The notes: generated from the letters alone by a model not told the origin. Numbered from the stretch's first letter, positions 1-7,838 are shown. The stretch: DNA of 10,901 nt from Baffinella frigidus (GCA_026770585.1 MU646400.1:26547-37447), one strand, 5' to 3'. Program-made: numbers and translations.

Positions 1-26
1 CTCTCTCTCTCTCTCTCTCTCAGTGT

Positions 27-68
<42 letters not shown>

Positions 69-97
69 GTCAGTCAAGCTCTCTCTCTCGCGCGCGC
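1..97. repeat. CT microsatellite
   Basis: This is an almost pure CT dinucleotide tract. It is broken twice by the phrase CAGTGTCAGTC (21-31 and 65-75) and ends in CGCGCGCG. The same phrase with one change (CAGTGTCCGTC, 755-765) closes the second CT tract, so the two tracts share an edge and probably arose by duplication. Open frames across it would read Ser-Leu repeats and are not evidence of a gene. Confidence 0.95.
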
Positions 98-133
98 TGA
101 GATGCAACGAGGTCAGGCTGCTAGGCCACGGCG

Positions 134-175
134 GTTAGCGCTGAGAGGAGCCAGCAGTCTCCGACGCCCCCCTGT
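134..175. repeat. Duplicated segment, copy 1 (partner at 376-416)
   Basis: About 42 bp beginning GTTAGCGCTGAGAGGAGCC recurs with a few changes 242 bp downstream. Each copy lies next to a CT tract, which suggests that the CT tract plus its flank was duplicated as a unit. No coding content is apparent. Confidence 0.85.
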
Positions 176-375
176 TGTGCAATCAGGGCTTCGGGCACCG
201 TCAGATCCGAGGGAGCCCGCTGAAGAAATTTCATCGCCAGAAAGTTTTATATTAAAACCGTTTCCCTATGAGACCGCTCCCTCTCGCTAGGCCCCGGAAC
301 TCCGAAACTCTGGTGGTGTGAGGCGCCGCTCCCCGCTAGGTCAGATTGCCCTGGCAGTTGCGTCTCACGATGAGT

Positions 376-416
376 GTTAGGGCTGAGAGGAGCCTGCAGT
401 CTCCGACACCCCCCTG
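376..416. repeat. Duplicated segment, copy 2 (partner at 134-175)
   Basis: This is the second copy of the CT-tract flank. It matches the first through the block AGTCTCCGAC and the following C-run, then diverges before the next CT tract. The spacer between the copies (176-375) shows no gene that I recognise. Confidence 0.85.
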
Positions 417-460
417 TGTTATGGTCCAGGTGTGAAGCACCGCTCTGTATCAGTCACATG

Positions 461-557
461 CTCTCTCTCTCTGCCTCTCTCTCTCTCTCTTTCTTTCTTT
501 CTCTCTTCCTCTCTGTCTCTCTGTCTCTGTCTCTATCTCTCTCTCTCTCTCTCTCTG

Positions 558-593
<36 letters not shown>

Positions 594-615
594 TCTGTCT
601 CTGTCTCTCTCTCTC

Positions 616-648
<33 letters not shown>

Positions 649-649
649 G

Positions 650-685
<36 letters not shown>

Positions 686-689
686 TCTG

Positions 690-755
<66 letters not shown>
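461..755. repeat. Long CT/CTGT microsatellite
   Basis: About 295 bp of CT dinucleotides are interspersed with CTGTCTCTGT and (CTGT)n variants and a short TTTCTTTC stretch. Both strands and several frames are open across it only because of the low complexity (Ser-Leu one way, Arg-Glu the other). It ends in CAGTGTCCGTC, like the tract at the left edge of the window. Confidence 0.95.
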
Positions 756-758
<3 letters not shown>

Positions 759-906
759 GTCCGTCTGCGGAGCTCCGCATAGCAGTGTCACGCACCAATG
801 TGTCATACGCCAGATCAGACCACCGTCATACGGCGCATAGACTGTTGGATCACCCGACTCAAGGCTCGAGAGTAATGAAGAAGAAGAGGCGGGAGGACTG
901 TTGCCT

Positions 907-1086
907 GGCGGATACCCGCTGTTGGTATCCGCCAACAGCGGGTACCAATACCCGCTGTTGGTATCCGCGATGAGACAACAGCGGACCATTCTCCGCTGTT
1001 GTCTCATCACATTCTCCGCTGTTGTCGTGACAACCGCGTGATGTGATATCCGCCAGAATCCCGGGTTGTCTCATCACATCACGCGG
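907..1086. repeat. Cluster of nested palindromes built on CAACAGCGG
   Basis: Several perfect inverted repeats follow one another: 907-916 with 924-933 (10 bp), 932-944 with 949-961 (13 bp, 4-nt loop), 969-985 with 992-1008 (17 bp, 6-nt loop), 1021-1026 with 1029-1034 (6 bp), and 1034-1047 with 1073-1086 (14 bp). A perfect 20-bp direct repeat (913-932 and 949-968) lets the same arms pair in more than one way. Most arms share CAACAGCGG or its complement CCGCTGTTG. It could be nested foldback-element remnants or a site prone to cruciforms. No transposase is visible. Confidence 0.9.
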
Positions 1087-1117
1087 TGGCGTGATGTGTC
1101 CGTCCGGCGACCTCCCT

Positions 1118-1241
1118 GAAAATTACCACACCCCGAACGGACACTGGGGAAAATTACCACACCCCGAACGGACACTGGGGAAAATTACCACACCCCGAAC
1201 GGACACTGGGGAAAATTACCACACCCCGAACGGACACTGGG
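1118..1241. repeat. 31-bp tandem repeat, four copies
   Basis: Four nearly identical direct copies start at 1118, 1149, 1180 and 1211. Each begins GAAAATTACCACACCCCGAA and ends in GGACACTGGG. There are no spacers, so this is a minisatellite and not a CRISPR array. The near identity implies recent or homogenised expansion. No conserved reading frame is implied because 31 is not a multiple of three. Confidence 0.97.
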
Positions 1242-1459
1242 GGGCAATTCCGCTTGGCTGCTCTCAAACGGAGGAGAAGAAGGAGAAGACGCGCAGGGGC
1301 GGTTGATCGCCAAATCTGGTGACCAACTCCTCCCATAAAAAGGCGAGGCCTCGGAAGCGGGAGGGCACGAGCCTGGAGGATATCAGCAGCCTGGAGTCTC
1401 CGCTGGATTTTCCGCTGGATTCTCGGCTGCATCAGGCGCATCAGCAGCGGAGAATCCAG

Positions 1460-1513
1460 GAAGCCGGGTTTCGAAGAAGAGAGGCGGAACCACGGCGGGA
1501 GAAAAGCCCGCCC
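1460..1513. repeat. Detached copy of the satellite leader sequence
   Basis: About 53 bp beginning GAAGCCGGGTTTCGAAGAAG recurs at 1871-1923 with few changes. There it runs straight into the satellite anchor GCCCGCCACTCTAGCTT. In this copy the anchor is cut off after GCCCGCC. It looks like a truncated outlier of the satellite array to the right. The interval 1242-1459 holds no recognised gene, only a short imperfect inverted repeat around CTGGATTCTC / GAGAATCCAG. Confidence 0.8.
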
Positions 1514-1546
1514 CCTGGGACCCTACCGCATGCATATACCTATGGC

Positions 1547-1579
1547 CCTACGGTGGTCCTACGGTGGTCCTATGGTGGT
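1547..1579. repeat. 11-bp tandem repeat, three copies
   Basis: Three consecutive copies of CCTACGGTGGT are present, the last with CCTATGGTGGT, followed by a poly-G run. It is a small minisatellite with no visible coding role. Confidence 0.9.
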
Positions 1580-1688
1580 CCTGGGGGGGGGGCGGCTCCC
1601 CACAATGGTCAGGCAAGGTATCCCTGCATGCACAAGAACAGCAAGAGCGCAGCGCACGCGTACATGCAGCCACACAGGGCGCTACGTA

Positions 1689-1802
1689 GGGGTATTCCAG
1701 GGTCGCCCTCTGAGCCATTGGGTCGCCCTTGGAGCCGTTTTCTTCTCAAAATTGACTTTTGAATACCGTTTCCCCTCAAAAAAAAAGACTTTGGAATACC
1801 CC
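1689..1802. repeat. Short inverted repeat with internal duplications
   Basis: GGGGTATTCC (1689-1698) is inverted as GGAATACCCC (1793-1802). Between them, a segment of about 20 bp starting GGGTCGCCCT occurs twice in tandem, and GACTTTTGAATACC is nearly repeated as GACTTTGGAATACC. It could be a small decayed inverted-repeat element, but no target duplication is evident. Confidence 0.55.
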
Positions 1803-1870
1803 CCTCCTCCAGCCCTGCGTGGATCACACGGTCCTGGGGGGGGGGCTGCCTGGCGGATGTCCGCAGCGGA

Positions 1871-3245
1871 GAAGCCGGGTTTGGAGGAAGAGAGGCGGAA
1901 ACGCGGCGGGAGGAAGGCCCGCCACTCTAGCTTGGATGCCGACGCCGATGACTGCAGGCCGTCTGCCACCACGCGTCCGCCGTTCAGATGCTGTTGTTTA
2001 TCACGTGTATTGGAAAGCCCGCCACTCTAGCTTCGACACCGACGCCGATGAGGCCAGCCCGTTTGGCAAAACGCGCAGAAAGAGCCCGCACGTCACATGT
2101 TGCTGGTCGCTATGTTTGTTGACTACGTTTCTTGACATTCGGTGTCCTGCGGTTTCTTTCGTCGTCACCAGTTCAAACGGGGGGAAGGCCCGCCACTCTA
2201 GCTTGGATGCCGACGCCGATGACTGCAGGCCGTCTGCCACCACGCGCCAGCCCTCAAAATTATGCAGGTCGTTTATTTTGGTTGACAAACGGTTTCTGCC
2301 GACACGATGAGGCCAGTCCGTCTGCCGAAACACACCGAGACGCGCCCGCCGTTGAAATGCTGCTGGTCACTACGTGTGTTGACTACGTGTGTTGACGTCA
2401 GGTTTCATTCCGTTGCTGTCGTCGTCGCCAATGACACTGTTGACGGTAGGCGTATTTCTTCAGTCGGGAGGACGGCCCGCCACTCTAGCTTGGATGCCGA
2501 CGCCGATGAGGCCAGCCCGTCTGCCGAAAAGCGCTTACCGTTCAAATTCTGCTGGTCACTGAATTACGTTTGTTGACTACGTTTGTTGACATCCGGGTTC
2601 CTGCCGTGTCTGCCGTCGCCACCAGTTCAATCGGGACGCACCGAAAAGAGCCCGCACGTCATGTGTTGCTGGCCACTACCACGCAAGAGTGTAGGGCTGG
2701 CCTGGGGAAACAAGCCAGTTCACACGGAATTTGTAACAACTTTCCGAAGTTTCGATTTTTCTGTGGGAAGAATGTCCACTTGTGAACTTAAGAAATGGTA
2801 GAATTCTACTATTTCTCCTGTGGGTCACTCTGCCCTACACTCTTGCGTGGTACGTTTGGTGACTGCGTGTGTTGACATCCGGTTTCATTCCGTTGCTGTC
2901 GTCGTCACCAGTTCAATCACAAGGAAAGCCCGCCACTCTAGCTTCGCTGCCGACGCCGATGAGGCCCGTCCATCTGCCGAAACGCACCGAACCGCGCCCG
3001 CACGTCAAATGCTGCTGGTCCCAACGTTTGTTGACATCCGGTTTCCTGTCGTTGCTTCTGTCGTCGTCACCAGTTCAATCGGGAGGACGGCCCGCCACTC
3101 CAGCTTCGCTGCCGACGCCGACGAGGCCAGCCCGTCCGCCGAAACGCGGCCATGCGATCCAGCCCTGCACACGCCCTGCTGGCCACTACGTTGTTCGACG
3201 TCCGGGCTGCTGGAAGGTTGTTTCCGTGGCCACCAGTTCAATCAC
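1871..3245. repeat. Degenerate satellite array, basic unit about 162 bp
   Basis: The anchor GCCCGCCACTCTAGCTT (or one variant) occurs at 1917, 2017, 2188, 2475, 2928 and 3090. A second anchor, ACCAGTTCAA, occurs at 2167, 2621, 2907, 3069 and, truncated, at 3232. The cleanest spacings are 162, 163 and 171 bp. The others reflect deletions, partial units and one inserted element. Several units translate to similar peptides such as ARHSSLDADADEASPSAE in an open frame, including two in phase within 2820-3497. The copies also carry stops and frame shifts, so a protein is not supported. There is no similarity that I recognise. Confidence 0.9.
2679..2850. mobile_element. MITE-like element with 19-bp terminal inverted repeats and TA target duplication
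   Basis: The ends are perfect inverted repeats, CCACGCAAGAGTGTAGGGC (2679-2697) and its complement (2832-2850), giving a 172-bp element. It is flanked by TA at 2677-2678 and 2851-2852. Other satellite copies show the empty site: GGCCACTACG is uninterrupted at 3181-3190, whereas here it is split after GGCCACTA. A TA duplication and short terminal repeats are typical of Tc1/mariner-related non-autonomous elements. There is no coding capacity, so any movement would need a transposase from elsewhere. Confidence 0.88.
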
Positions 3246-3376
3246 GCCATCTCCTTCTCTCCTCGAGCCTGCATGCAGTCTCTCCTGCATCCAGTCTGGC
3301 CGATCGCCCCGGTGGACGGACACCAGGATGTGGGGTTGATCTATCTTGACACCATAAATCTAACCCCTGAACCTAG

Positions 3377-3473
3377 ATGGTGGAAGGGGGTGGGGGGGGG
3401 GTTACCAGCCCACTTGAAGAAGAAGCAGGTCTCAGCCTCGGCAAACCCAGCGCGAACAGCCCAGGATGGGTGC
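3377..3473 (+). repeat. Exon-like cassette, copy 1
   Basis: This segment starts ATGGTGGAAGG followed by a long G-run and TTACCAG, then CCCACTTGAAGAAGAAGCAG and a GC-rich stretch. It recurs at roughly 90% identity at 3679-3773, and a CCCTAAA array lies between the copies. The CAG after the G-run resembles a splice acceptor, and the sequence after it is open in more than one frame. By analogy with the poly(A)-binding protein gene to the right, it may be a duplicated exon plus intron edge. The encoded protein is not recognised. Confidence 0.55.
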
Positions 3474-3508
3474 ACGAACAGTGGGATGTTGCGTTGACTA
3501 AAACCACA

Positions 3509-3667
3509 CCCTAAACCCTAAACCCTAAACCCTAAACCCTAAACCCTACACCCTAAACCCTAAACCCTAAACCCTGAATCCCACACCCTAAACCCTGACC
3601 CCTTAACTTCAACCCTTGAGCTCAACCCTCAACCCCAAACCCAAACCCCTAAACCTCAACCCTAACC
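3509..3667 (+). repeat. Interstitial telomere-like array (CCCTAAA)n, then degenerate
   Basis: Near-perfect CCCTAAA repeats run from 3509 to about 3575, then decay into AACCCT/CCCCAAAC-type variants to about 3667. The C-rich strand is the plus strand. The array sits between two duplicated exon-like cassettes, which is how such tracts sit in the introns of the poly(A)-binding protein gene. It is internal to the window, so it is not a chromosome end here. Confidence 0.93.
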
Positions 3668-3678
3668 CCCGAACCTTC

Positions 3679-3773
3679 ATGGTGGAAGGGGGGGGGCGGT
3701 ACCAGCCCACTTGAAGAAGGAGCAGGTCTCAGCCTCAGCCAACCCAGCGCGCGCAGCCCAGGAGGAGGTGCTG
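3679..3773 (+). repeat. Exon-like cassette, copy 2
   Basis: This is the second copy of the cassette at 3377-3473, with the acceptor-like CAG ending at 3715. The open frames continue further here than in copy 1, to about 3850, and read either a basic peptide (HLKKEQVSASANPARAAQ) or a Pro/Ser-rich one. Either frame could be chance in GC-rich DNA. I cannot identify a protein family. Confidence 0.5.
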
Positions 3774-3945
3774 CGGTTCCCACACCCGAAGAACTTCCGC
3801 CCCTGCACGCGACACCGTCACCACACAGCGGGCTACGAAGGGACACCATGGTGAAAATCGAGTGGTTTTCCGTTAGGATAGCCCGGGGAACAGCCCTGGG
3901 TCCCTACGGATTGCCTACTGTAGAGTCTATGGATTACCCCGGTAT

Positions 3946-4075
3946 GGATACTGACAGACCGGCATTGATACCAACAGATCGTGGTGCATACCAGCATTCG
4001 CCCCGCGAAAGAGTGCGCCATTCGAATGTGTGGAAAGGTCGTGTTCTCGCAGGAGATTGAAAGCGGCACCCAACC
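3946..4075. repeat. Dispersed repeat, copy 1 (partner at 4240-4370)
   Basis: This stretch shares a series of blocks with 4240-4370 in the same order: ACTGACAGACCGGCATTG, GATACCAACA, CCCCGCGAAAG, and TCGTGTTCTC followed by GGATTG-like sequence. It is a degenerate duplication of about 130 bp. The intervening DNA (4076-4239) is AT-richer, with an acceptor-like CTAATTTTGCAG at about 4137-4148, but no gene is supported. Confidence 0.75.
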
Positions 4076-4239
4076 TATTTACATGTGGGGTTTTAAACGT
4101 TTGTACCAGGATAGGGTATTCCAACCTCGTGACTGTGCTAATTTTGCAGAGTTACGTGGTCAATCAACGAAAGTTACTACACAAATACCCACTTTTAAAA
4201 GCACATAGGTTTTGAATAGGCCCCTCTAGCATTCCTCTT

Positions 4240-4370
4240 GGTACTGACAGACCGGCATTGGTACTAACAGACCAGTGTTGATACCAACATGCACCCCGCG
4301 AAAGCGTGGCTTGTTGGAGTACGTGTCAAGATCGTGTTCTCAGAGAGGATTGGAAGAGGCAGAGAGCCTC
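4240..4370. repeat. Dispersed repeat, copy 2, with 20-bp internal tandem
   Basis: This copy opens with two tandem 20-bp versions of GGTACTGACAGACCGGCATT (4240-4259 and, with changes, 4260-4279). It then follows the block order of 3946-4075 before running into a GA-rich tract. No coding function is supported. Confidence 0.75.
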
Positions 4371-4393
4371 TTGGAACCGAATGGCTGGGACGG

Positions 4394-4450
4394 GCGAGAG
4401 AGTGGGAGGGAGAGAGAGGGGTAGCGGGAGAGAGAGAGAGCGAGAGAGGA

Positions 4451-4492
<42 letters not shown>
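4394..4492. repeat. Purine-rich GA microsatellite
   Basis: An interrupted GAGGGA/GAGA tract ends in a pure GA run (about 4453-4491). Open frames through it on both strands read Arg-Glu or Ser-Leu repeats and are artefacts of composition. Confidence 0.95.
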
Positions 4493-4494
<2 letters not shown>

Positions 4495-4611
4495 AGGACA
4501 GCCCCGGCAGCTCAGCGGGCTCACAAAAGTTCGGTTTGGTCTGTTCACTCTGATGATTCAACCTCCAATTCCTCCAAAGGCAAGAAGCAGTCTCTAATTG
4601 CAAGAAGCGGG

Positions 4612-4753
4612 GAGGAGCACCGAGTTAGGCCCATCCTTGGACACCTTGTTCACCTTCGCCGCTCCGATCACCCCAATTACCAGAACCGGTGCCGAGAAGT
4701 GAGGAGGGGGGGCACCTGGTTGGGCCCATCCTTGGACACTTTGCTGACCTTCG
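4612..4753. repeat. Pair of degenerate direct repeats
   Basis: The block GGCCCATCCTTGGACAC with its flanks (4612-4659) recurs at 4703-4753 as a copy about 48 bp long. An open plus-strand frame passes through both copies, but it begins upstream in the GA tract and shows no recognisable domain. I treat the stretch 4493-4800 as non-coding repeat remnants. Confidence 0.7.
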
Positions 4754-4799
4754 CTACGACTCCACACTGGCAGCGCGGAATGCCCCCCTCATCTCCTCC

Positions 4800-5095
4800 C
4801 CGGGAATCCCCGCGTCGCTCTGCGGCTTCTGCCAATGGCATAATTTCTTAGGGAAACGACCCGAAATTAGGGTAGTTTAGCGTACGGATCTCCTATGACA
4901 AGGCCTACCGTAGGAGGTAGGTCTCCTAGGACCAGGTCCTAGGAACCCCTCGGCCTACGGTAGGCAACCCGTAGGCCAAACTACCCTAATTTCGGGTCGT
5001 GGAACAGCTCAAGTTCATCATACAGTGAAAACGCATGCAGTGAAAAAATCGGGGATTCCCACTTCGCGCTGCAGCCTCTGCCAATCGCGCACAAT
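4800..5095. repeat. Duplicated segment split by an inverted-repeat element
   Basis: The sequence at 4800-4845 (GGGAATCCCCGCGTCGCTCT then GCGGCTTCTGCCAAT) recurs at 5050-5095 in diverged form (GGGGATTCCCACTTCGCGCT then GCAGCCTCTGCCAAT). The element at 4856-5000 lies between the two copies. This is the same pattern of paired duplication seen elsewhere in the window. Confidence 0.75.
4856..5000. mobile_element. MITE-like foldback element, 23-bp perfect terminal inverted repeats
   Basis: Left arm 4856-4878 begins ACGACCCGAAATTAGGGTAG and is perfectly inverted at 4978-5000. Inside are two further perfect inverted pairs, 4903-4914 with 4954-4965 and 4924-4932 with 4936-4944 (3-nt loop), so most of the 145 bp can fold into one long hairpin. 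GGAA flanks both sides (4852-4855 and 5001-5004), a possible 4-bp target duplication that could also be chance. There is no coding capacity. Its right end is related to the 36-bp tandem array at 9651-9794. Confidence 0.88.
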
Positions 5096-5142
5096 CAACA
5101 TGGAAATTGTGGCTGGAACGCCGACAGGATGCGAGTCCCCTC

Positions 5143-5204
<62 letters not shown>
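5143..5204. repeat. GA microsatellite
   Basis: About 60 bp of nearly pure GA repeat. Confidence 0.95.
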
Positions 5205-5206
<2 letters not shown>

Positions 5207-5211
5207 GAGGT

Positions 5212-5395
5212 GTGTTCATCGCTCACGATGGCCGAATTTGTGTCGGGGGGGGGTCGTGCGGTTTAGGGTTTAGGGTTTCGGGTTTCGGCCCTTGAGTTCA
5301 ACATGAGTTGCATGCAGGGAAAACTGTGGACATGGAAGTGAAGTATTTTCATCGCTCGAGGTGACGAGCTTGTGCCAGGGGTTTTTCGTGCGGCG
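5212..5395 (-). repeat. Two copies of an intron-edge-like segment
   Basis: TTCATCGCTC, a GATG/GGTG-like block, TTGTG, a G-run and CGTGCGG appear at about 5214-5260 and again at about 5348-5393. Each copy is followed by TTTAGGG-type repeats. Read on the minus strand, this is a C-rich telomere-like tract followed by a short conserved block, twice. That matches the organisation of introns in the plus-strand gene. It may mark duplicated exon ends of the minus-strand gene, but no protein match is visible. Confidence 0.5.
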
Positions 5396-5640
5396 CAGGG
5401 TTGATAATTTAGGGTTTAGGGTTTAGGGTTGAGGGTTTAGGGTTGAGGGTTTAGGGTTGAGGTTTGAGGGTTGAGGCATGAGGGTTGAGTATTTAAAACA
5501 GTAGAGTTTAGGGTTTAGGGTTTAGGGTTTAGGGTTTAGGGTTAAGGGTTTAGGGTTTAGGGTTTAGGGTTTAGGGTTTAGGGTTTAGGGGTGAGGTTTG
5601 AGCGTTGAGGCATGAGGGTTGAGGGTTGAGGGTGTAGGGA
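5262..5640 (-). repeat. Interstitial telomere-like arrays (TTTAGGG on plus strand)
   Basis: A short TTTAGGG run at 5262-5281 is followed by longer arrays at about 5408-5462 and 5507-5590, with TTGAGGG/GAGGTTTGAGG variants around and after them. The C-rich strand is the minus strand, which is the sense strand of the gene just to the right. This suggests the arrays lie in that gene's next intron. Confidence 0.93.
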
Positions 5641-5693
5641 AGCTAGGATTTAAAGGGCACCACTGGAGGCTGAGAGCTAGGGAGGCTGAGCAC

Positions 5694-6486
5694 CTGCAGA
5701 GGGGTTCGTCCCCCCATCAACCGATGACGCTTGTGCGGGGAACTCCGCATCACGCCACCTCCCTGCCCCGCCCGCCGCGTCCCGCGCCCCGCTGAGCAGC
5801 GACAACGCATCTCGCGGCGCCGCACCTCCCGGCTGTGCATCTCTCGGCTCCGCGCCGCTGTTTGCGCCCCCCGCTGTTGCGCCCCCCGCGCCCTTTTCCC
5901 TCGCCCCCCTCTCTCCTGACCTTGACCCCGTCACTGTCGTCCCGCCCTCGCCGCCCGCAGCGTGCGCCCGAGCAGCCGCGCGCCACGCCCCCCAGCACTC
6001 CTCCGTCGCGGCCGCCGCCTCCTCCAGGTGGTGGCGCGAGAGCGAGAACGCCTCGCCGAGCAGCGCCGCCGCTTCCCTCGAGAGCGCCGCGCGATCGAAG
6101 GCCTCGACTGATGCCGCCAACACGGAGCGCGACGGATGTGGGGGGGGGATAGGAGGGTGCGCGTCGGATGATTGTGCGGGACCGCGCCTGTCCTCCTGCC
6201 CCCCCTCCCCCTCGTCACTCGAGTCGGCAATCGTCACGACCTCAGACGCGTCGTCGATCACCTCAGGGGGTGCCGCCCCCTGAGCGTGCGTGCGAACGCA
6301 CGGCTTCTTCGCCCCCGCCAGCGACGCCGCCGCATCAGGTTTGCGCTTGGGGGGACTTTTGGTCAGGGCTTCGGTGCGGATGAGGAAGGCGGAGACGGCG
6401 CGGTTGAGGTCGCCGTTGGCACCCGTCAGGTACTTGGCCGCCAGGAGGGGATCCGCGGAGGAGCAGACGGCGCAGAAGGACCGCAC
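5694..6486 (-). CDS. Exon of an unidentified protein with UBA-like segment and SUMO-interaction-like motif
   Basis: The minus-strand frame is open for 281 codons (6522-5677) and GC-rich. The likely exon begins at 6486, right after a pyrimidine-rich stretch ending CTCGCAG, so the in-frame Met at 6522 is probably intronic. It may end at 5694 with donor CAG|GTGCTC, followed by C-rich telomere-like intron sequence. The first 35 or so residues (FCAVCSSADPLLAAKYL, then GDLNRAVSAFL) fit the UBA/UBA-like pattern of a three-helix ubiquitin-binding fold. A basic stretch KSPPKRK follows, then VVTIADSSDEGEG, a hydrophobic core next to Ser/acidic residues as in SUMO-interaction motifs. The remainder is Ala/Gly-rich and low in complexity. 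A nuclear ubiquitin/SUMO-linked protein is an inference. The family is not identified. Confidence 0.55.
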
Positions 6487-6836
6487 CTGCGAGCACAGGG
6501 CGAACGCGATGAGCTTTCTCACGACAAGACAGGGGTGTCCGCGCCTTCGTCTCCGTTCTACAACAACGTGTAGTGTGTGAGAGAACTTCAGAGCCTTGTA
6601 GTACCAAACGCCCCGTAGGGGGTCTTAGACAGTGGTCATGCTGGTCTTGTAATCAATCAATTCTCTGATTCTCTCCAGACAAACTCACTCTACCTCCTCA
6701 CTTTTCATGAGGTATCCACAAAATGCAGAGCGCATAAACTGCAGGAAATGAAACTGTTGCAGGGAATGAAACTGCGACTCTGTCGATGCCAGACCCTGCC
6801 GCACCTCCCTGTTGAGCAACGCAAGCCCTTTTTCAC

Positions 6837-6977
6837 CCAAGCTTTTCGGATATGCACAGCTTCTGGGTCCGAGGACAGGTCCTCTTCACAGAGACCCGCA
6901 TTTTTTCGTACCAGAGAATCGGGGATAGCAACGGCAGGACGCGCGTTTTTCGAAGCGGAGGAAGATTTCCGGGGCAT
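6837..6977 (-). CDS. Possible first exon of the minus-strand gene
   Basis: The minus-strand ATG at 6977 opens a 47-codon stretch starting MPRKSSSASKNARPAVAIP, then an acidic part around EEDLSSDPEA. A donor-like TTGG|GTGAAA follows at 6837/6836. Joining it to the acceptor at 6486 keeps phase 0, the same phase as the poly(A)-binding protein introns, and places a basic N-terminus just before the UBA-like segment. The frame also stays open past the donor to 6705. No cDNA or homology supports the splice, so this is a tentative model. Confidence 0.35.
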
Positions 6978-7838
6978 GGTGTAAAGAGTCCGCCCCGTTC
7001 TCGTTAAGCCCCTTCCCAGCCGCAGATTTAAATTTGGTTTTGGAGAAAGGTTTGGTGGACGGATCCGCAGCGGTGCTGCCTGCTGCTTCCCTGGCCGTGT
7101 GACCTGCAGGCACGTTCAGACAGCCACACACATGACCTGGGCAACCAGCAGGCGGAGAGAAGGGGCGAAACAACCCCCGTCCCCACGGAGGCCTAAAACT
7201 CGCAACCTGTTTGTATCCCTGAAGTGACCTAACTCGAGGATGAAAATGCAGCGGTTTCCGCTGGTTGCCGATCGTTTTTGAACGTCCCGTGGGGCCAAAA
7301 GGCCCATGATACAATTTCCATTCGGTTCACTCCGGCGGCACCTCCTCGGAAGCTTCCAGCCCTGGGGGGCTTTCTGGCCGAGGGTGCCGGTGGGGGAGGG
7401 AGATCGTTTGAGAGAGGATGGGGAGCTGCTGATGGAGCGATCACGACCTTGAGGAGCGGGATAGTCATCACGCGGGGCGATGCGAGGGGTTCGGCTCGTT
7501 CGAGCGATCCCGGCCTTGCTCGCTGTCCTCGCACTCGCCCGCTGGACAGAGGCCGCGCACCACAGCCCCCCTGGCGGCTTTCATGTACGGAAGCCGCCGG
7601 ACGGAACTTCGCACCAGGTCCAGAAGGTTCTTGCCCGTGTCCCTTCCTGAGGACCATCGCCCCGCAATTTCGTCGCGAGGTGTGTGGGCGCTGGTTGCAT
7701 GCCTCGCTGATCTTGAGGCGCGGGGGTTGGCAGTGGTATCAGGCGGTGCAGGAGCACCTGTGGTTTCAGACGGTGCAGGTGCACCTGTCAGGGCAGGGAG
7801 CGCCGCCGCCCGCTTCCGCCCTTCGAGTGCAAGTGGAT
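6978..7838. other. Intergenic or 5' leader region between two divergent genes
   Basis: This stretch separates the likely starts of the minus-strand gene (6977) and the plus-strand poly(A)-binding protein gene (7839). It contains an AT-rich patch (ATTTAAATTTGG, about 7026-7037) in otherwise GC-rich DNA. A plus-strand frame continuous with exon 1 is open from 7278, so part of it may be a coding N-terminal extension or leader. No TATA box or other element is convincing. Confidence 0.4.
7734..7787 (+). repeat. 27-bp tandem duplication upstream of RRM1
   Basis: Two adjacent 27-bp copies (7734-7760 and 7761-7787) both begin TGGT and end in GGTGCAGG(A/T)GCACCTG. In the frame continuous with exon 1 they read WYQAVQEHL and WFQTVQVHL. 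The 27-bp length preserves the frame. It is not clear whether this region is translated. Confidence 0.85.

Noticed and set aside
374-1010. Long open frames through the CT tract (Ser-Leu repeats on plus, Arg-Glu repeats on minus)
   Set aside because: Open in several frames only because CT/GA dinucleotides contain no stops. No domain, conserved start or codon bias outside the microsatellite.
1118-1241. CRISPR array
   Set aside because: The 31-bp copies are directly adjacent with no unique spacers, and the surroundings are eukaryotic with no cas genes. The same holds for the 36-bp array at 9651-9794.
2820-3497. Plus-strand 225-codon gene containing two satellite units
   Set aside because: The frame is carried by a 162-bp tandem repeat. 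The ends run into unrelated sequence and other units of the array are interrupted by stops and indels.
4306-4851. Plus-strand 181-codon protein-coding gene
   Set aside because: The frame begins in a dispersed repeat, crosses a GA microsatellite and a pair of degenerate direct repeats, and shows no recognisable domain.
3509-5640. A true chromosome end
   Set aside because: Telomere-like arrays occur in both orientations inside the window with genes and other repeats on both sides, so they are interstitial.
6886-7314. Minus-strand 142-codon ORF upstream of the UBA-like gene
   Set aside because: No domain, overlaps the possible first exon in another frame, and its composition is that of GC-rich intergenic DNA.
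7278-7838. Full 187-codon N-terminal extension of the poly(A)-binding protein
   Set aside because: The frame is open, but poly(A)-binding proteins usually have short N-termini, the composition is uneven, and other frames are also open. It remains possible and is noted under exon 1.
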